Made by a program: the position numbers and the translations under genes
Shown here: one piece after another, positions 8,745 to 15,780 of the stretch
How the letters are laid out: each line of letters starts with the position of its first letter
How positions within the stretch are numbered: the stretch's first letter is position 1
Origin: Aquisalimonas sp.
GTDB lineage: Bacteria; Pseudomonadota; Gammaproteobacteria; Nitrococcales; Aquisalimonadaceae
Assembly: GCA_007126095.1 (NCBI GenBank)
Contig: SLBZ01000091.1
Span: forward strand, 1 to 64,000
Reading direction: 5' to 3'
Length of the DNA stretch: 64,000 nt
The notes under the pieces: generated by a model
Told to the model about the DNA's origin: nothing
What the model saw: only the letters and a program-made list of their open reading frames with translations
The model's database searches: none

Positions 8745-9308
8745 GCTCATGCGCTGCATGACGCCGTCCCGGCGTACGCGCCAGTGGTACACGGCACCGG
8801 CGATGTGGAGGCACACGAGGGCGGCAATGGCCCAGCCTACTGTCGCGTGCCAGAAGAACAACTGCTCGGACAGCGCCTGGTCGACGCCGATGAGGCCCGG
8901 CAGGTGCAGACCGAAGAACTCCACCGGGAAATCGCCGGCCGCCGTCGCCAGCCAGCCGAGCACGGGCATGACGAGCAGCAGCACGTAGAGCAGGGCGTGG
9001 ACGGTATTGCTCAGGAGTCGCTGCCACGGTTCCAGCGAGCGGAAGTACTCCGGCTTGCCCGCGACCACGCGCAGCACCACCCGTGCGAGCATCAATACCA
9101 GAATCAGCACGCCGAAGGTCTTGTGGTAGGTGTACAGCGCGTTGGTCACGTCGAGGCCGAAGCGGTCCCGGGCGCCCTCGAAACCCAGGGTGCCGAGGGT
9201 CATGCCGGCGGCGATGGCGGTGAGCACCAGGGCGGCGACGATCCAGTGGATGAGGCGCTGGACGAGTGAGTAGCGCCGCGTGGCGATTTCGGCGGATGTG
9301 CGATTCAT
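8733..9308 (-). CDS. Cytochrome b561
   Basis: The 191-residue protein has four membrane helices and conserved His residues in RLIHWIV, YTYHKTFGV, VHALLY and FFWHATVGW/CLHIAG, the pattern of the bacterial di-haem b561 family (YodB/CybB). These proteins carry electrons between quinol and periplasmic or membrane acceptors, and several homologues relieve superoxide in the membrane. The ATG before NRTSAEIATRRYS was chosen; a longer in-frame start at 9368 would run past the start of the divergent metallo-hydrolase gene. It has no same-strand neighbour close by and is probably a single-gene unit. Confidence 0.9.
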   Translation of the reverse strand: MNRTSAEIATRRYSLVQRLIHWIVAALVLTAIAAGMTLGTLGFEGARDRFGLDVTNALYTYHKTFGVLILVLMLARVVLRVVAGKPEYFRSLEPWQRLLSNTVHALLYVLLLVMPVLGWLATAAGDFPVEFFGLHLPGLIGVDQALSEQLFFWHATVGWAIAALVCLHIAGAVYHWRVRRDGVMQRMSLFP

Positions 9309-9366
9309 GCGGGGTGGCGCCTCCCGGGGCAATCGTTCAGGGCTTCCTGTAAGGTATGCTGCAGCC

Positions 9367-10242
9367 ATGGAACAGAGTCAAACAGAAGATCAGTTCACCC
9401 CGGGGCGGTTGTACCGCGTTACACCCCGGCTCGCCCGCATCACCGCGCCCAACCCCGGCATGATGACCGGTCCGGGGACCAACACCTGGATCGTCGGTGA
9501 TGCCGATCGCGTGGTGGTGGATCCGGGGCCGGACGAGGAGGCGCATCTCCAGGCCGTGGCCGAAGCCGGAGACGGGCGTATCCGCGCCATTCTCATCACC
9601 CATGCCCACCCGGACCACTCGCCGGGGGCGCGGCGGTTGCAGGCCATAACCGATGCGCCGGTCATGGCCCATCCCAACGAACTCCAGGGCATCCGCGATG
9701 CCGAACTGGCGGCGGATCACGCCATTGACGACGGCGACCGGCTCGATGGCGACGATTTCACCCTGCACTGCCTGCATACCCCCGGGCACGCGGCGGACCA
9801 CCTGTGCTTTCTGCTGGAGCAGGACCGCATCCTCATTGCCGGCGATCAGGTCATGGACGGCAGTACCGTGGTGATCAGCCCGCCGGACGGCTGCATGCAG
9901 GACTACCTGAATTCCCTGCGCCGGCTGCGGGAGCTGTCGCTGGAAGCAATCGCGCCCGGCCATGGCCGCCTGTTGCGGCCGCCGCGCGACGTCCTCGAGG
10001 CGGTGATCGCGCATCGGCTGGAGCGGGAACGGATGATTCTGGAACTGGTCAGTGCTGGAGAGGCGCAGATCCCGGAACTGGTCGGTCGCATTTACACCCA
10101 CGTCCCCGAAGCGCTGCAGCGCGTGGCCTTCGGCTCCGTGCGAGCGCATCTGGAGAAGCTGCGCGACGAAGGCCGGGTGACCGGCGACGGTCACGGGCCG
10201 TGGCGAACCGCGAATGCTGGTAACGGTGAGGAGCAATCATGA
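9367..10242 (+). CDS. MBL-fold metallo-hydrolase (LACTB2-like)
   Basis: The 291-residue protein shows the metallo-beta-lactamase signature THAHPDH (residues 78-84), then HTPGHAADHL, an AGDQVMDGS segment with the bridging Asp, and a late PGHG. A short winged-helix-like C-terminal region follows the catalytic domain, as in human LACTB2 and bacterial relatives, some of which cut single-stranded RNA; others are hydrolases of unknown substrate. The start is an ATG just before a polar leader. The stop overlaps the msrA start (ATGA), so the two are translated together. Confidence 0.85.
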   Translation: MEQSQTEDQFTPGRLYRVTPRLARITAPNPGMMTGPGTNTWIVGDADRVVVDPGPDEEAHLQAVAEAGDGRIRAILITHAHPDHSPGARRLQAITDAPVMAHPNELQGIRDAELAADHAIDDGDRLDGDDFTLHCLHTPGHAADHLCFLLEQDRILIAGDQVMDGSTVVISPPDGCMQDYLNSLRRLRELSLEAIAPGHGRLLRPPRDVLEAVIAHRLERERMILELVSAGEAQIPELVGRIYTHVPEALQRVAFGSVRAHLEKLRDEGRVTGDGHGPWRTANAGNGEEQS

Positions 10243-10778
10243 GTACGCAACAGACCGCGATTCTGGGTGGTGGCTGCTTCTGGTGCCTGGATGCGGTGTT
10301 CCGGGAGCTGAACGGCGTGCACGAGGTGACCTCCGGCTATGCCGGCGGCAAGCGTGAGAACCCCACCTACGAGCAGGTGTGCAGCGGCGCCACCGGCCAC
10401 GCCGAGGTGGTCCGCGTGCGTTTCGACCCGACGGTCATCAGTTACCCTGAACTGTTGCAGGTCTTCTTCAATATCCATGACCCCACCCAGCTCAACCGCC
10501 AGGGGCAGGACGTGGGCACGCAGTATCGCTCCACCGTCATGCCCCTGGACGACGAACAGGAGCGCCAGGCGCGGGAGGCAATCCGTCGTGAAGAGGACAG
10601 CGGCGTGTGGCAGCACCCGGTGGTGACCACCATTGAGCCGGGAGTCACGTTCTGGCCGGCGGAAACCGAGCATCAGGACTTTTTCACCCGGAACGTGTTC
10701 CAGCCCTACTGTCAGTTCGTCATCGCGCCAAAGCTCAAGCACGCCCGCGATGCATTCCCGGAGCGCTTGCAGTCATGA
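10239..10778 (+). CDS. msrA: Peptide-methionine (S)-S-oxide reductase
   Basis: The 179-residue enzyme reduces the S-form of methionine sulfoxide in proteins and free methionine, using thioredoxin. The catalytic GCFWC is at 12-16 (nucleophile C13), followed by SGYAGG and the resolving region near the C-terminus (PYCQFV). It is full length and cytoplasmic, with no signal peptide. Both ends overlap neighbours by 4 bases, so it is the middle gene of a tightly coupled three-gene operon. Oxidative repair is the clear theme of at least this member. Confidence 0.96.
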   Translation: MSTQQTAILGGGCFWCLDAVFRELNGVHEVTSGYAGGKRENPTYEQVCSGATGHAEVVRVRFDPTVISYPELLQVFFNIHDPTQLNRQGQDVGTQYRSTVMPLDDEQERQAREAIRREEDSGVWQHPVVTTIEPGVTFWPAETEHQDFFTRNVFQPYCQFVIAPKLKHARDAFPERLQS

Positions 10779-11146
10779 AGCCGGGGAAGCGTCGCCGGGG
10801 GTTGGCCGGGCTGTGCGCTGCGTTGATGGCGCCGGTGGCGTTCGGTGGCGGTCTGGACGAGGCCCTGGACGCCATTGATGGACGCTGCGCCGATCGCGCC
10901 GCCGAGGAGGTTGCGGCGGAATGGCCTGCGATCGCGCGCAGTGCCGAGGAGCGAGGGCTTGAAGTCACCCAGCGCCATCGTGCCGCGCACGAACGTGTGC
11001 TTCGGAGACGGTGCGCCGTCTCGGATCGCATCGAACTGGTTGAGGGGATGCGGGAAGATCTGTCCGACGAGGAATGGCAGGATTTCGGAGGAGATGAACT
11101 ACTGCGGGATCTGCGTGACGAGTTGCAGGCGTTGCAAGCTTACTGA
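10775..11146 (+). CDS. Small exported protein of unknown function, coupled to msrA
   Basis: The 123-residue product has a basic N-terminus (KPGKRRR) and a short hydrophobic core ending near AFGGG, consistent with a signal peptide. The mature part is helical, very charged and acidic toward the end, with two cysteines (DGRCADRA and RRRCAVSD) that could form a disulfide in the periplasm. I do not recognise the family. Its ATG overlaps the msrA stop by 4 bases, so it is co-translated with a methionine sulfoxide reductase; a role in periplasmic redox or envelope protection is only a guess. A hairpin follows 9 bases after the stop. Confidence 0.7.
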   Translation: MKPGKRRRGLAGLCAALMAPVAFGGGLDEALDAIDGRCADRAAEEVAAEWPAIARSAEERGLEVTQRHRAAHERVLRRRCAVSDRIELVEGMREDLSDEEWQDFGGDELLRDLRDELQALQAY

Positions 11147-11155
11147 CCCTGCGAG

Positions 11156-11187
11156 GCCGCGACGGTCAGGGTGTCCGTCGCGGCTTT
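11156..11187. terminator. Bidirectional hairpin between convergent genes
   Basis: A perfect 10-bp stem (GCCGCGACGG / CCGTCGCGGC, 9-nt loop) is followed on the plus strand by only TTTG. It lies between the msrA-linked small gene and the convergent 56-residue gene, where it could end both transcripts. Confidence 0.6.
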
Positions 11188-11203
11188 GCGTGGGCACGGT
11201 GCC

Positions 11204-11374
11204 TCAGGCGGCTGCCCGCGAGCACCGCATCGCCATGGTGCGGATCGCGCGGACCACGGACTGGATTCCGTTGGCCATCACGGCGCCGCGGAGCATGTCC
11301 GCTTCCAGGCGAACCTGGGCGAGATGCGGCTGTTCGGCCGCCGGAGTGTGCTGCTGAAGGGAATCGTACTGCAT
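11204..11374 (-). CDS. Small protein of 56 residues, unknown function
   Basis: ATG is preceded by AGGAGG with a 5-base spacer, a near-perfect ribosome binding site. The product begins MQYDSLQQHTP, then has one amphipathic helix (QVRLEADMLRGAVMANG) and a basic tail (VVRAIRTMAMRCSRAAA). The layout of a short acidic/polar start and an Arg-rich C-terminal helix resembles DUF1127-type and other tiny RNA-associated proteins, but I see no defining motif. It is too short for most gene finders. The hairpin at 11156-11184 follows the stop. Coding status is inferred from the ribosome binding site and sensible composition. Confidence 0.55.
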   Translation of the reverse strand: MQYDSLQQHTPAAEQPHLAQVRLEADMLRGAVMANGIQSVVRAIRTMAMRCSRAAA

Positions 11375-11736
11375 GACGGCCTCCTGTGTTTACTGCGTGA
11401 ATGGCATTACAAAACGGACGATCGCGGCAGACATGCCGGCCGTCCAGCGTTTGGTGACCTCAGAAACGCCCCTGAAGACAGGGAGTTCCGGGGCAAGGCG
11501 CGCGAAGTGTACTGTTCGCTCTATCAGCGTGTACAGACCCTTGGGCACGCCATTGTCGCAATCTGCGAACCCGTTCCGCGGAAATCGGCAGGCGCCGATG
11601 AGAGTCTCCGCGGGAGGTGAATGGTCCGCCTGCGCGATGTTCCGGAATATTAGTGGAAAATCCACTGCGAATCATCCGTTTAGCGGGCATAAGCCTTGTG
11701 ATCGGGCAGACCAGGCGGGCGCTCCGCGGACCGGTC
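11375..11736. other. Intergenic stretch without a recognised gene
   Basis: Open frames here, such as a 91-codon GTG-started frame on the minus strand, lack ribosome binding sites and family resemblance. The stretch is more AT-rich than its surroundings around 11395-11420 and 11640-11700 and presumably holds the promoter of the 56-residue gene. Confidence 0.5.
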
Positions 11737-11768
11737 AAAAAAAAGGCGGGTCCCGGAAGGAACCCGCC
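11737..11768 (-). terminator. Strong intrinsic terminator, minus strand
   Basis: Read on the minus strand, a 10-bp stem (GGCGGGTTCC / GGGACCCGCC, one G-T pair) with a 4-nt loop is followed directly by eight T residues. This is a textbook Rho-independent terminator. It ends the transcript carrying the 62-residue gene. Confidence 0.9.
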
Positions 11769-11771
11769 GAA

Positions 11772-11790
11772 CTTCGTAGAGACTACGAAG
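11772..11790. other. Short perfect hairpin next to the terminator
   Basis: CTTCGTAG-AGA-CTACGAAG forms an 8-bp stem with a 3-nt loop, 3 bases from the terminator stem. On the minus-strand transcript it lies between the stop codon of the 62-residue gene and the terminator, so it may protect the 3' end or be a protein-binding or processing site. Confidence 0.5.
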
Positions 11791-11853
11791 GAGGAGGAGA
11801 AGCATCACGGGTGGGCAGCCGCGGCGCGACGGCCCACCGAACTACAATCGACT

Positions 11854-12042
11854 TCAGGCCAGCCCGGAAGGGTTGCGGCCTGCGCAGACCCGAATGGCGG
11901 TCTGCAGTGCTTCGCGGCTGTCGAACTCTGCGTCCAGCAGCCGCGCCGTCTCGGTCTGGGGCTGGCCGGAGTGGGTGCGAGCCGGCTCGGACTCTTCCAG
12001 ACTAAGGAAACTCTTGCGGAAAAAACGTGATAACCGCCTCAT
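11854..12042 (-). CDS. Small basic-to-acidic protein of 62 residues, unknown function
   Basis: The ATG is preceded by GGGAGGTGA with a 5-base gap from GGAGG, one of the best ribosome binding sites in the window. The product starts with a basic amphipathic segment (MRRLSRFFRKSFLSLEE), then a polar linker and a helical part (LLDAEFDSREALQTAIRVC). No membrane helix or known family is evident; the start resembles membrane-surface or nucleic-acid-binding miniproteins. It is divergent from the LysR gene across a 136-base gap and ends in its own hairpin and strong terminator, so it forms a complete monocistronic unit. Confidence 0.6.
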   Translation of the reverse strand: MRRLSRFFRKSFLSLEESEPARTHSGQPQTETARLLDAEFDSREALQTAIRVCAGRNPSGLA

Positions 12043-12178
12043 GGTCACCTCCCGGCTTCAGCTCAGACGATGGCGTCGATGTTGCGGAGCAGCATAACGG
12101 AAACCGAGAGCGTAGACAAACCGGTCTTTATCATAAGGGTTTTTCCTGTCCGGCAATAATCAAAGGAGGTTTTCGCTG

Positions 12179-13129
12179 ATGGACCGCGCTTCGGAAATGA
12201 TGATCTTCGTGCGCTGCGTGGAGGATGGCAGTTTCTCCGCAGCGGCCCGCGCGCTCGACATGACGCCGTCGGCGATCAGCAAGCAGATCCGGCGCCTGGA
12301 GGACCGCCTCGGTGCCCGTCTGTTCAACCGCACCACCCGGCGCATCAGCCTCACCGAGGTGGGGCGGGACTTCTACGACCGTTGTTCCCGGATCATGATG
12401 CAGATCGAGGAGGCGGAGGAGGCGGTGAGCTCCCTGCAGGACCAGGTGCGCGGCACGCTGCGGGTGACGGCAACGGCCGCCTTCGCGCGCGGTGAAGTGC
12501 TGCCGCGCATCAACCGGTTCCTCTCGCGGCATCCGGAGCTCAACCTGGAGTTCGAGCTCACGGACCGGCAGGTGGATCTGGTGGACGAAGGGGTGGATGC
12601 CGCCATCATGCTCCAGGAGCAGGTCAACGATCCGTCGCTGGTGGCCCGCAAGCTCGCCGTGAACCGCCGGATCATCGTCGCGTCGCCGGAGTACATCCAG
12701 CGCAACGGTGAGCCGCAGACGCCGGAAGAACTGCTGGACCACAACTGCCTGACGCTCTATAACGTGTCCCGGTTCAACGACTGGGAGTTCGAGTTCGACG
12801 ACGGCAGCCCGCGGGTCATCCATGTGCGCGGCAATTTCCACTCCAACACCGCCAGTGCGCTCTACGAGGCCGCCCTGGCCGGGGTCGGCCTGGCGCGACT
12901 GTCCACATGGCTGGTTGCGCCCCGCATCCGCAGTGGCGAGCTGGTGCAGCTGCTGCCGGGTTACACTCAGGAGAGTTCCGCGTACTACGTACTCTTTCCC
13001 CAGGGGCGGCACCTCTCGCGCAAGGTTCGTGCCTTCGTGGATTTCCTGGTGGACGAGTTCACCCCGCTGCCCCCGTGGGAGCGGGAGGACCTGGAGCTGG
13101 TGAAGGGTGCCCGGCGTTCTGCGACCTGA
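12179..13129 (+). CDS. LysR-family transcriptional regulator
   Basis: The 316-residue regulator has an N-terminal winged helix-turn-helix (residues 1-60, with GSFSAAARALDMTPSAISKQIRRLE) and a C-terminal periplasmic-binding-like effector domain from about 90. It resembles the CrgA/AaeR-type group that often controls a divergent gene. AAGGAGG sits 9 bases before the ATG. The divergent neighbour is the 62-residue gene, so that small gene is the natural first candidate target. The inducer is unknown. The sirtuin gene follows after 37 bases in the same direction. Confidence 0.93.
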   Translation: MDRASEMMIFVRCVEDGSFSAAARALDMTPSAISKQIRRLEDRLGARLFNRTTRRISLTEVGRDFYDRCSRIMMQIEEAEEAVSSLQDQVRGTLRVTATAAFARGEVLPRINRFLSRHPELNLEFELTDRQVDLVDEGVDAAIMLQEQVNDPSLVARKLAVNRRIIVASPEYIQRNGEPQTPEELLDHNCLTLYNVSRFNDWEFEFDDGSPRVIHVRGNFHSNTASALYEAALAGVGLARLSTWLVAPRIRSGELVQLLPGYTQESSAYYVLFPQGRHLSRKVRAFVDFLVDEFTPLPPWEREDLELVKGARRSAT

Positions 13130-13166
13130 CCGTGCCCGTTCATCGGGATACCGACCGAGGAGAGTC

Positions 13167-14021
13167 ATGCCCGCCACATCCATGACCGCCGGTGAGCCGG
13201 CTGAACTGCACCGCCTGGTGGCCATGCTGGACGCCAGCCGACGACCGCTGGTGCTCACCGGTGCCGGTCTGAGCACCGAATCCGGGATCCCGGATTACCG
13301 GGACATCCACGGGGGCTGGAAGCGCAAGCCCCCGATCCAGTTACGCGAGTTCCAGCGCAGCGCCCACGCGCGACGGCGTTACTGGGCCCGCAGCATGGCC
13401 GGCTGGTCGCTGATGCGCCAGGCGCAGCCCAATTCCGGCCATGAGGCGCTGGCGCGCCTGGAGCGTGCCGGGCACCTGCACTGGCTGATTACCCAGAACG
13501 TGGACGGGCTGCACCAGCGGGCCGGCAGCCGCACCGTGACCGACCTGCACGGGCGGCTCGACGTGGTGGCGTGTCTTGACTGCGGCCACCGCCTGTCGCG
13601 GGACGCCATGCAGGCCACCCTGACGGACTGGAACTCCGGCTGGGACGTGGAACCGGAGCAGCTGGCCCCGGACGGCGATGTGGACCTGGAATCGTCCGCC
13701 TTCGAGACCTTTCGCGTGCCCGACTGCCCCTCCTGTGGCGGGCTGCTCAAGCCCGAAGTGGTGTTCTTCGGCGAGAAAGTGCCCCCGGAGCGCGTGGAGA
13801 CGGCGTTCACGCGACTCGACGAGGCGGATCTGCTGCTGGTGGTGGGGTCCTCACTGATGGTGTGGTCCGGCTACCGGTTCGTCCGTCACGCGGCGGCGCG
13901 GGATATTCCCGTGGCGGTGCTCAACCTCGGTGAGACGCGTGGCGACCGGGAAGCGGCGATCAAGGTCGAGGCCTCCTGCGGCGACGCGCTTGCCCGGATC
14001 GTCGATGCTCTGGAGGCCTGA
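13167..14021 (+). CDS. NAD-dependent protein deacylase, Sir2 family
   Basis: The 284-residue protein contains the NAD-binding GAGLSTESGIPDYRD (from residue 32), TQNVDGLHQRAGS (109-121), the catalytic His of DLHGR (H128), and a zinc ribbon with C136, C139, C187 and C190. The long spacing between Cys pairs and the large size fit class II sirtuins (SIRT4-like), not the compact CobB type. It should remove acyl groups from protein lysines using NAD, with possible ADP-ribosyl or lipoamidase activity as in class II relatives. The ATG has a GGAG-type ribosome site. murI follows after 3 bases, so they are probably co-transcribed. Confidence 0.9.
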   Translation: MPATSMTAGEPAELHRLVAMLDASRRPLVLTGAGLSTESGIPDYRDIHGGWKRKPPIQLREFQRSAHARRRYWARSMAGWSLMRQAQPNSGHEALARLERAGHLHWLITQNVDGLHQRAGSRTVTDLHGRLDVVACLDCGHRLSRDAMQATLTDWNSGWDVEPEQLAPDGDVDLESSAFETFRVPDCPSCGGLLKPEVVFFGEKVPPERVETAFTRLDEADLLLVVGSSLMVWSGYRFVRHAAARDIPVAVLNLGETRGDREAAIKVEASCGDALARIVDALEA

Positions 14022-14024
14022 CGC

Positions 14025-14861
14025 GTGACGCATCGGTACGACAGCCGCGCCACCGCGCCCATCGGCGTGTTCGACTCCGGCCTGGGTGGCCTTTCGGTGC
14101 TGCGGGAAATCCGCGCGCTGTTGCCGGGCGAGGATCTCCTCTACGTCGCCGATGCCGCCCATGTCCCTTACGGCAACCGGACGCCGGACGCGATCCGCTC
14201 ACGGGCGCAGGCGGTCTCCGGTTTTCTGCTGGGGCAGGGGGCCAAGGCCGTGGTGGTGGCGTGCAACACGGCCACGGCGGTGGCGGTGAACGCCCTGCGC
14301 GCTCGCTGGAGCGTTCCGATCATCGGTATGGAGCCGGCCATTAAACCCGCCGCCGGGCTGACCCGCGCTGGCACCGTGGGCGTACTGGCGACGGAAGGCA
14401 CCCTGGCGAGCGCCCGCTTCGCCGCGCTGCTGGAGCAGTACGCAGGCGACCTCCGGGTGGTGACGCAGCCCTGCCCGGGGCTGGTCGCCGCCGTGGAGTC
14501 CGGGGATCTTCGCGGTGACCGCGCCCTGGAGCTGCTGGTGCGCTATCTGCGACCGCTCCAGGACGCGGGTGCCGACGTCATCATCCTGGGCTGTACGCAC
14601 TACCCGTTCCTGGCGCCCGCCATAGAGGAGCGCGTGGGCCCGGATGTGGCCATCGTCGATACTGGGGCGGCCGTGGCCCGGGAGGTGCGCCGCCGGTTGC
14701 AGCTCGACGGGCTGCTGGCCCCGGCGGAGCACCGCGGCAGCAGCCGGTTCTGGAGTACCGGTGACATCGCCGCAGGCGAGCCCGTGCTCGCAAGCCTCTG
14801 GGGCCACGCGGCCCCGCTGCAGCCACTGCAGACGTTGACGGCGGGTGGTGTCAGCGCCTGA
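14025..14861 (+). CDS. murI: Glutamate racemase
   Basis: The 278-residue enzyme makes D-glutamate for peptidoglycan. The FDSGLGG motif (D17, S18) and the two catalytic cysteines C80 (VVACNTAT) and C190 (LGCTHYPFL) are present, so it should be active. The start is GTG, 3 bases after the sirtuin stop. Length is normal for the family. It converges on the AraC-type regulator 11 bases downstream. Confidence 0.96.
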   Translation: MTHRYDSRATAPIGVFDSGLGGLSVLREIRALLPGEDLLYVADAAHVPYGNRTPDAIRSRAQAVSGFLLGQGAKAVVVACNTATAVAVNALRARWSVPIIGMEPAIKPAAGLTRAGTVGVLATEGTLASARFAALLEQYAGDLRVVTQPCPGLVAAVESGDLRGDRALELLVRYLRPLQDAGADVIILGCTHYPFLAPAIEERVGPDVAIVDTGAAVAREVRRRLQLDGLLAPAEHRGSSRFWSTGDIAAGEPVLASLWGHAAPLQPLQTLTAGGVSA

Positions 14862-14872
14862 AGCGCGGGACC

Positions 14873-15664
14873 CTAGGCTTCGCCCGCCGCCGGTGGGTGA
14901 AGATTGCGGATCGGCCGGAAAGAGAACGGCCCCGCCGCGCGCAGCCCCTTGAAGGGGGCGATGCCGAACATCTCCCGGAACGAACGGCTCAGGTGAGCGA
15001 GGTCGGCGAACCCGGCCGTCAATGCCAGGTCCGTGAGGTGGCGGTACTGCGGCAGCTCTTCGGCGGCCGCTTGCAGCCGCTGCCAGAGCCGGTAGCGGCG
15101 GAAGCGGATCCCGGTCCCTTCCCGGAATATGGTCTGAAAACGTCGAGGCGACAGGTGGACATGGCGTGCCACGTCTTCCAGCGACAGGTTGGCGGTCGGG
15201 CGGTCCCGCAGCCAGGCCAGCGCCTTTTCGAGGCGGGAATGCCCCGGGGGGGCTCCCTCCAGGGCCAGAGCGTCGGAGATCCGGGTAAAGGCTTCATCGC
15301 CGCCCGTGCGCTCGCGCCGGATCTCGCGCAGCAGCTCGGCCAGCGCATCCAGTTGGTCCGAGGCCTCTCGGCAGCGGCTGGTCTCGGTCCTGGCGCGGGC
15401 GTCGGCGAACGCCGGGTGTTCCGCTGACAGGAACAGAAAGGCCATCTCGCGCCCCTCGGGCGTGATCGCCGGCGTCTCCGTTTCAGGCGGTACACACAGC
15501 GACGGCACCGCGTGTGGTGTCCCGGCAACGCGGATGGGACCGTCCAGGCCCACATACAGCCCCAGGGCCGGATGCGCGTGCGCACCCAGTGGTGGTGTCG
15601 GGCCAAGGTATGCCAGCCAGCCACAGCCCGCGTAGATGATCCCTCGTCGATGTGCTCTTGCCAT
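14873..15664 (-). CDS. AraC-family transcriptional regulator
   Basis: The 263-residue protein has an N-terminal cupin-like sensing domain (HAHPALGLYVGL near residue 30) and a C-terminal double helix-turn-helix of about 100 residues (LSLEDVARHVHLSPRRFQTIF, then DLALTAGFADLAHLSRSFREMFG). GGGAGG precedes the ATG by 7 bases. It is divergent from fadE with 116 bases between them, a layout typical of a regulator and its target. The effector is not evident; control of fatty acid oxidation is inferred from position. Confidence 0.9.
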   Translation of the reverse strand: MARAHRRGIIYAGCGWLAYLGPTPPLGAHAHPALGLYVGLDGPIRVAGTPHAVPSLCVPPETETPAITPEGREMAFLFLSAEHPAFADARARTETSRCREASDQLDALAELLREIRRERTGGDEAFTRISDALALEGAPPGHSRLEKALAWLRDRPTANLSLEDVARHVHLSPRRFQTIFREGTGIRFRRYRLWQRLQAAAEELPQYRHLTDLALTAGFADLAHLSRSFREMFGIAPFKGLRAAGPFSFRPIRNLHPPAAGEA

Positions 15665-15716
15665 GATCAGGCCTCCCTGAGCCAGGTGCAGCTCCGTCAG
15701 TGTGCGACCGGTCGTG

Positions 15717-15745
15717 TTGACGCGGCGCTATCCTCTATTCATTAT
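15717..15745 (+). promoter_or_regulatory. Probable sigma-70 promoter of fadE
   Basis: TTGACG, a 17-base spacer and CATTAT lie 35 bases upstream of the fadE ATG (5 of 6 and 4 of 6 matches to consensus). The site is inside the gap shared with the divergent AraC-type regulator, which could bind here. Confidence 0.55.
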
Positions 15746-15780
15746 CAGGAAAGTAAGCTTTTCACAAACGGAGATTTGTC

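Noticed and set aside
11390..11665. 91-codon minus-strand frame
   Set aside because: GTG start without ribosome site; composition not protein-like.
11617..12030. 137-codon plus-strand frame opposite the 62-residue gene
   Set aside because: It runs through the terminator hairpin and its eight-A tract, has a GTG start and no recognisable sequence; the minus strand has better signals.
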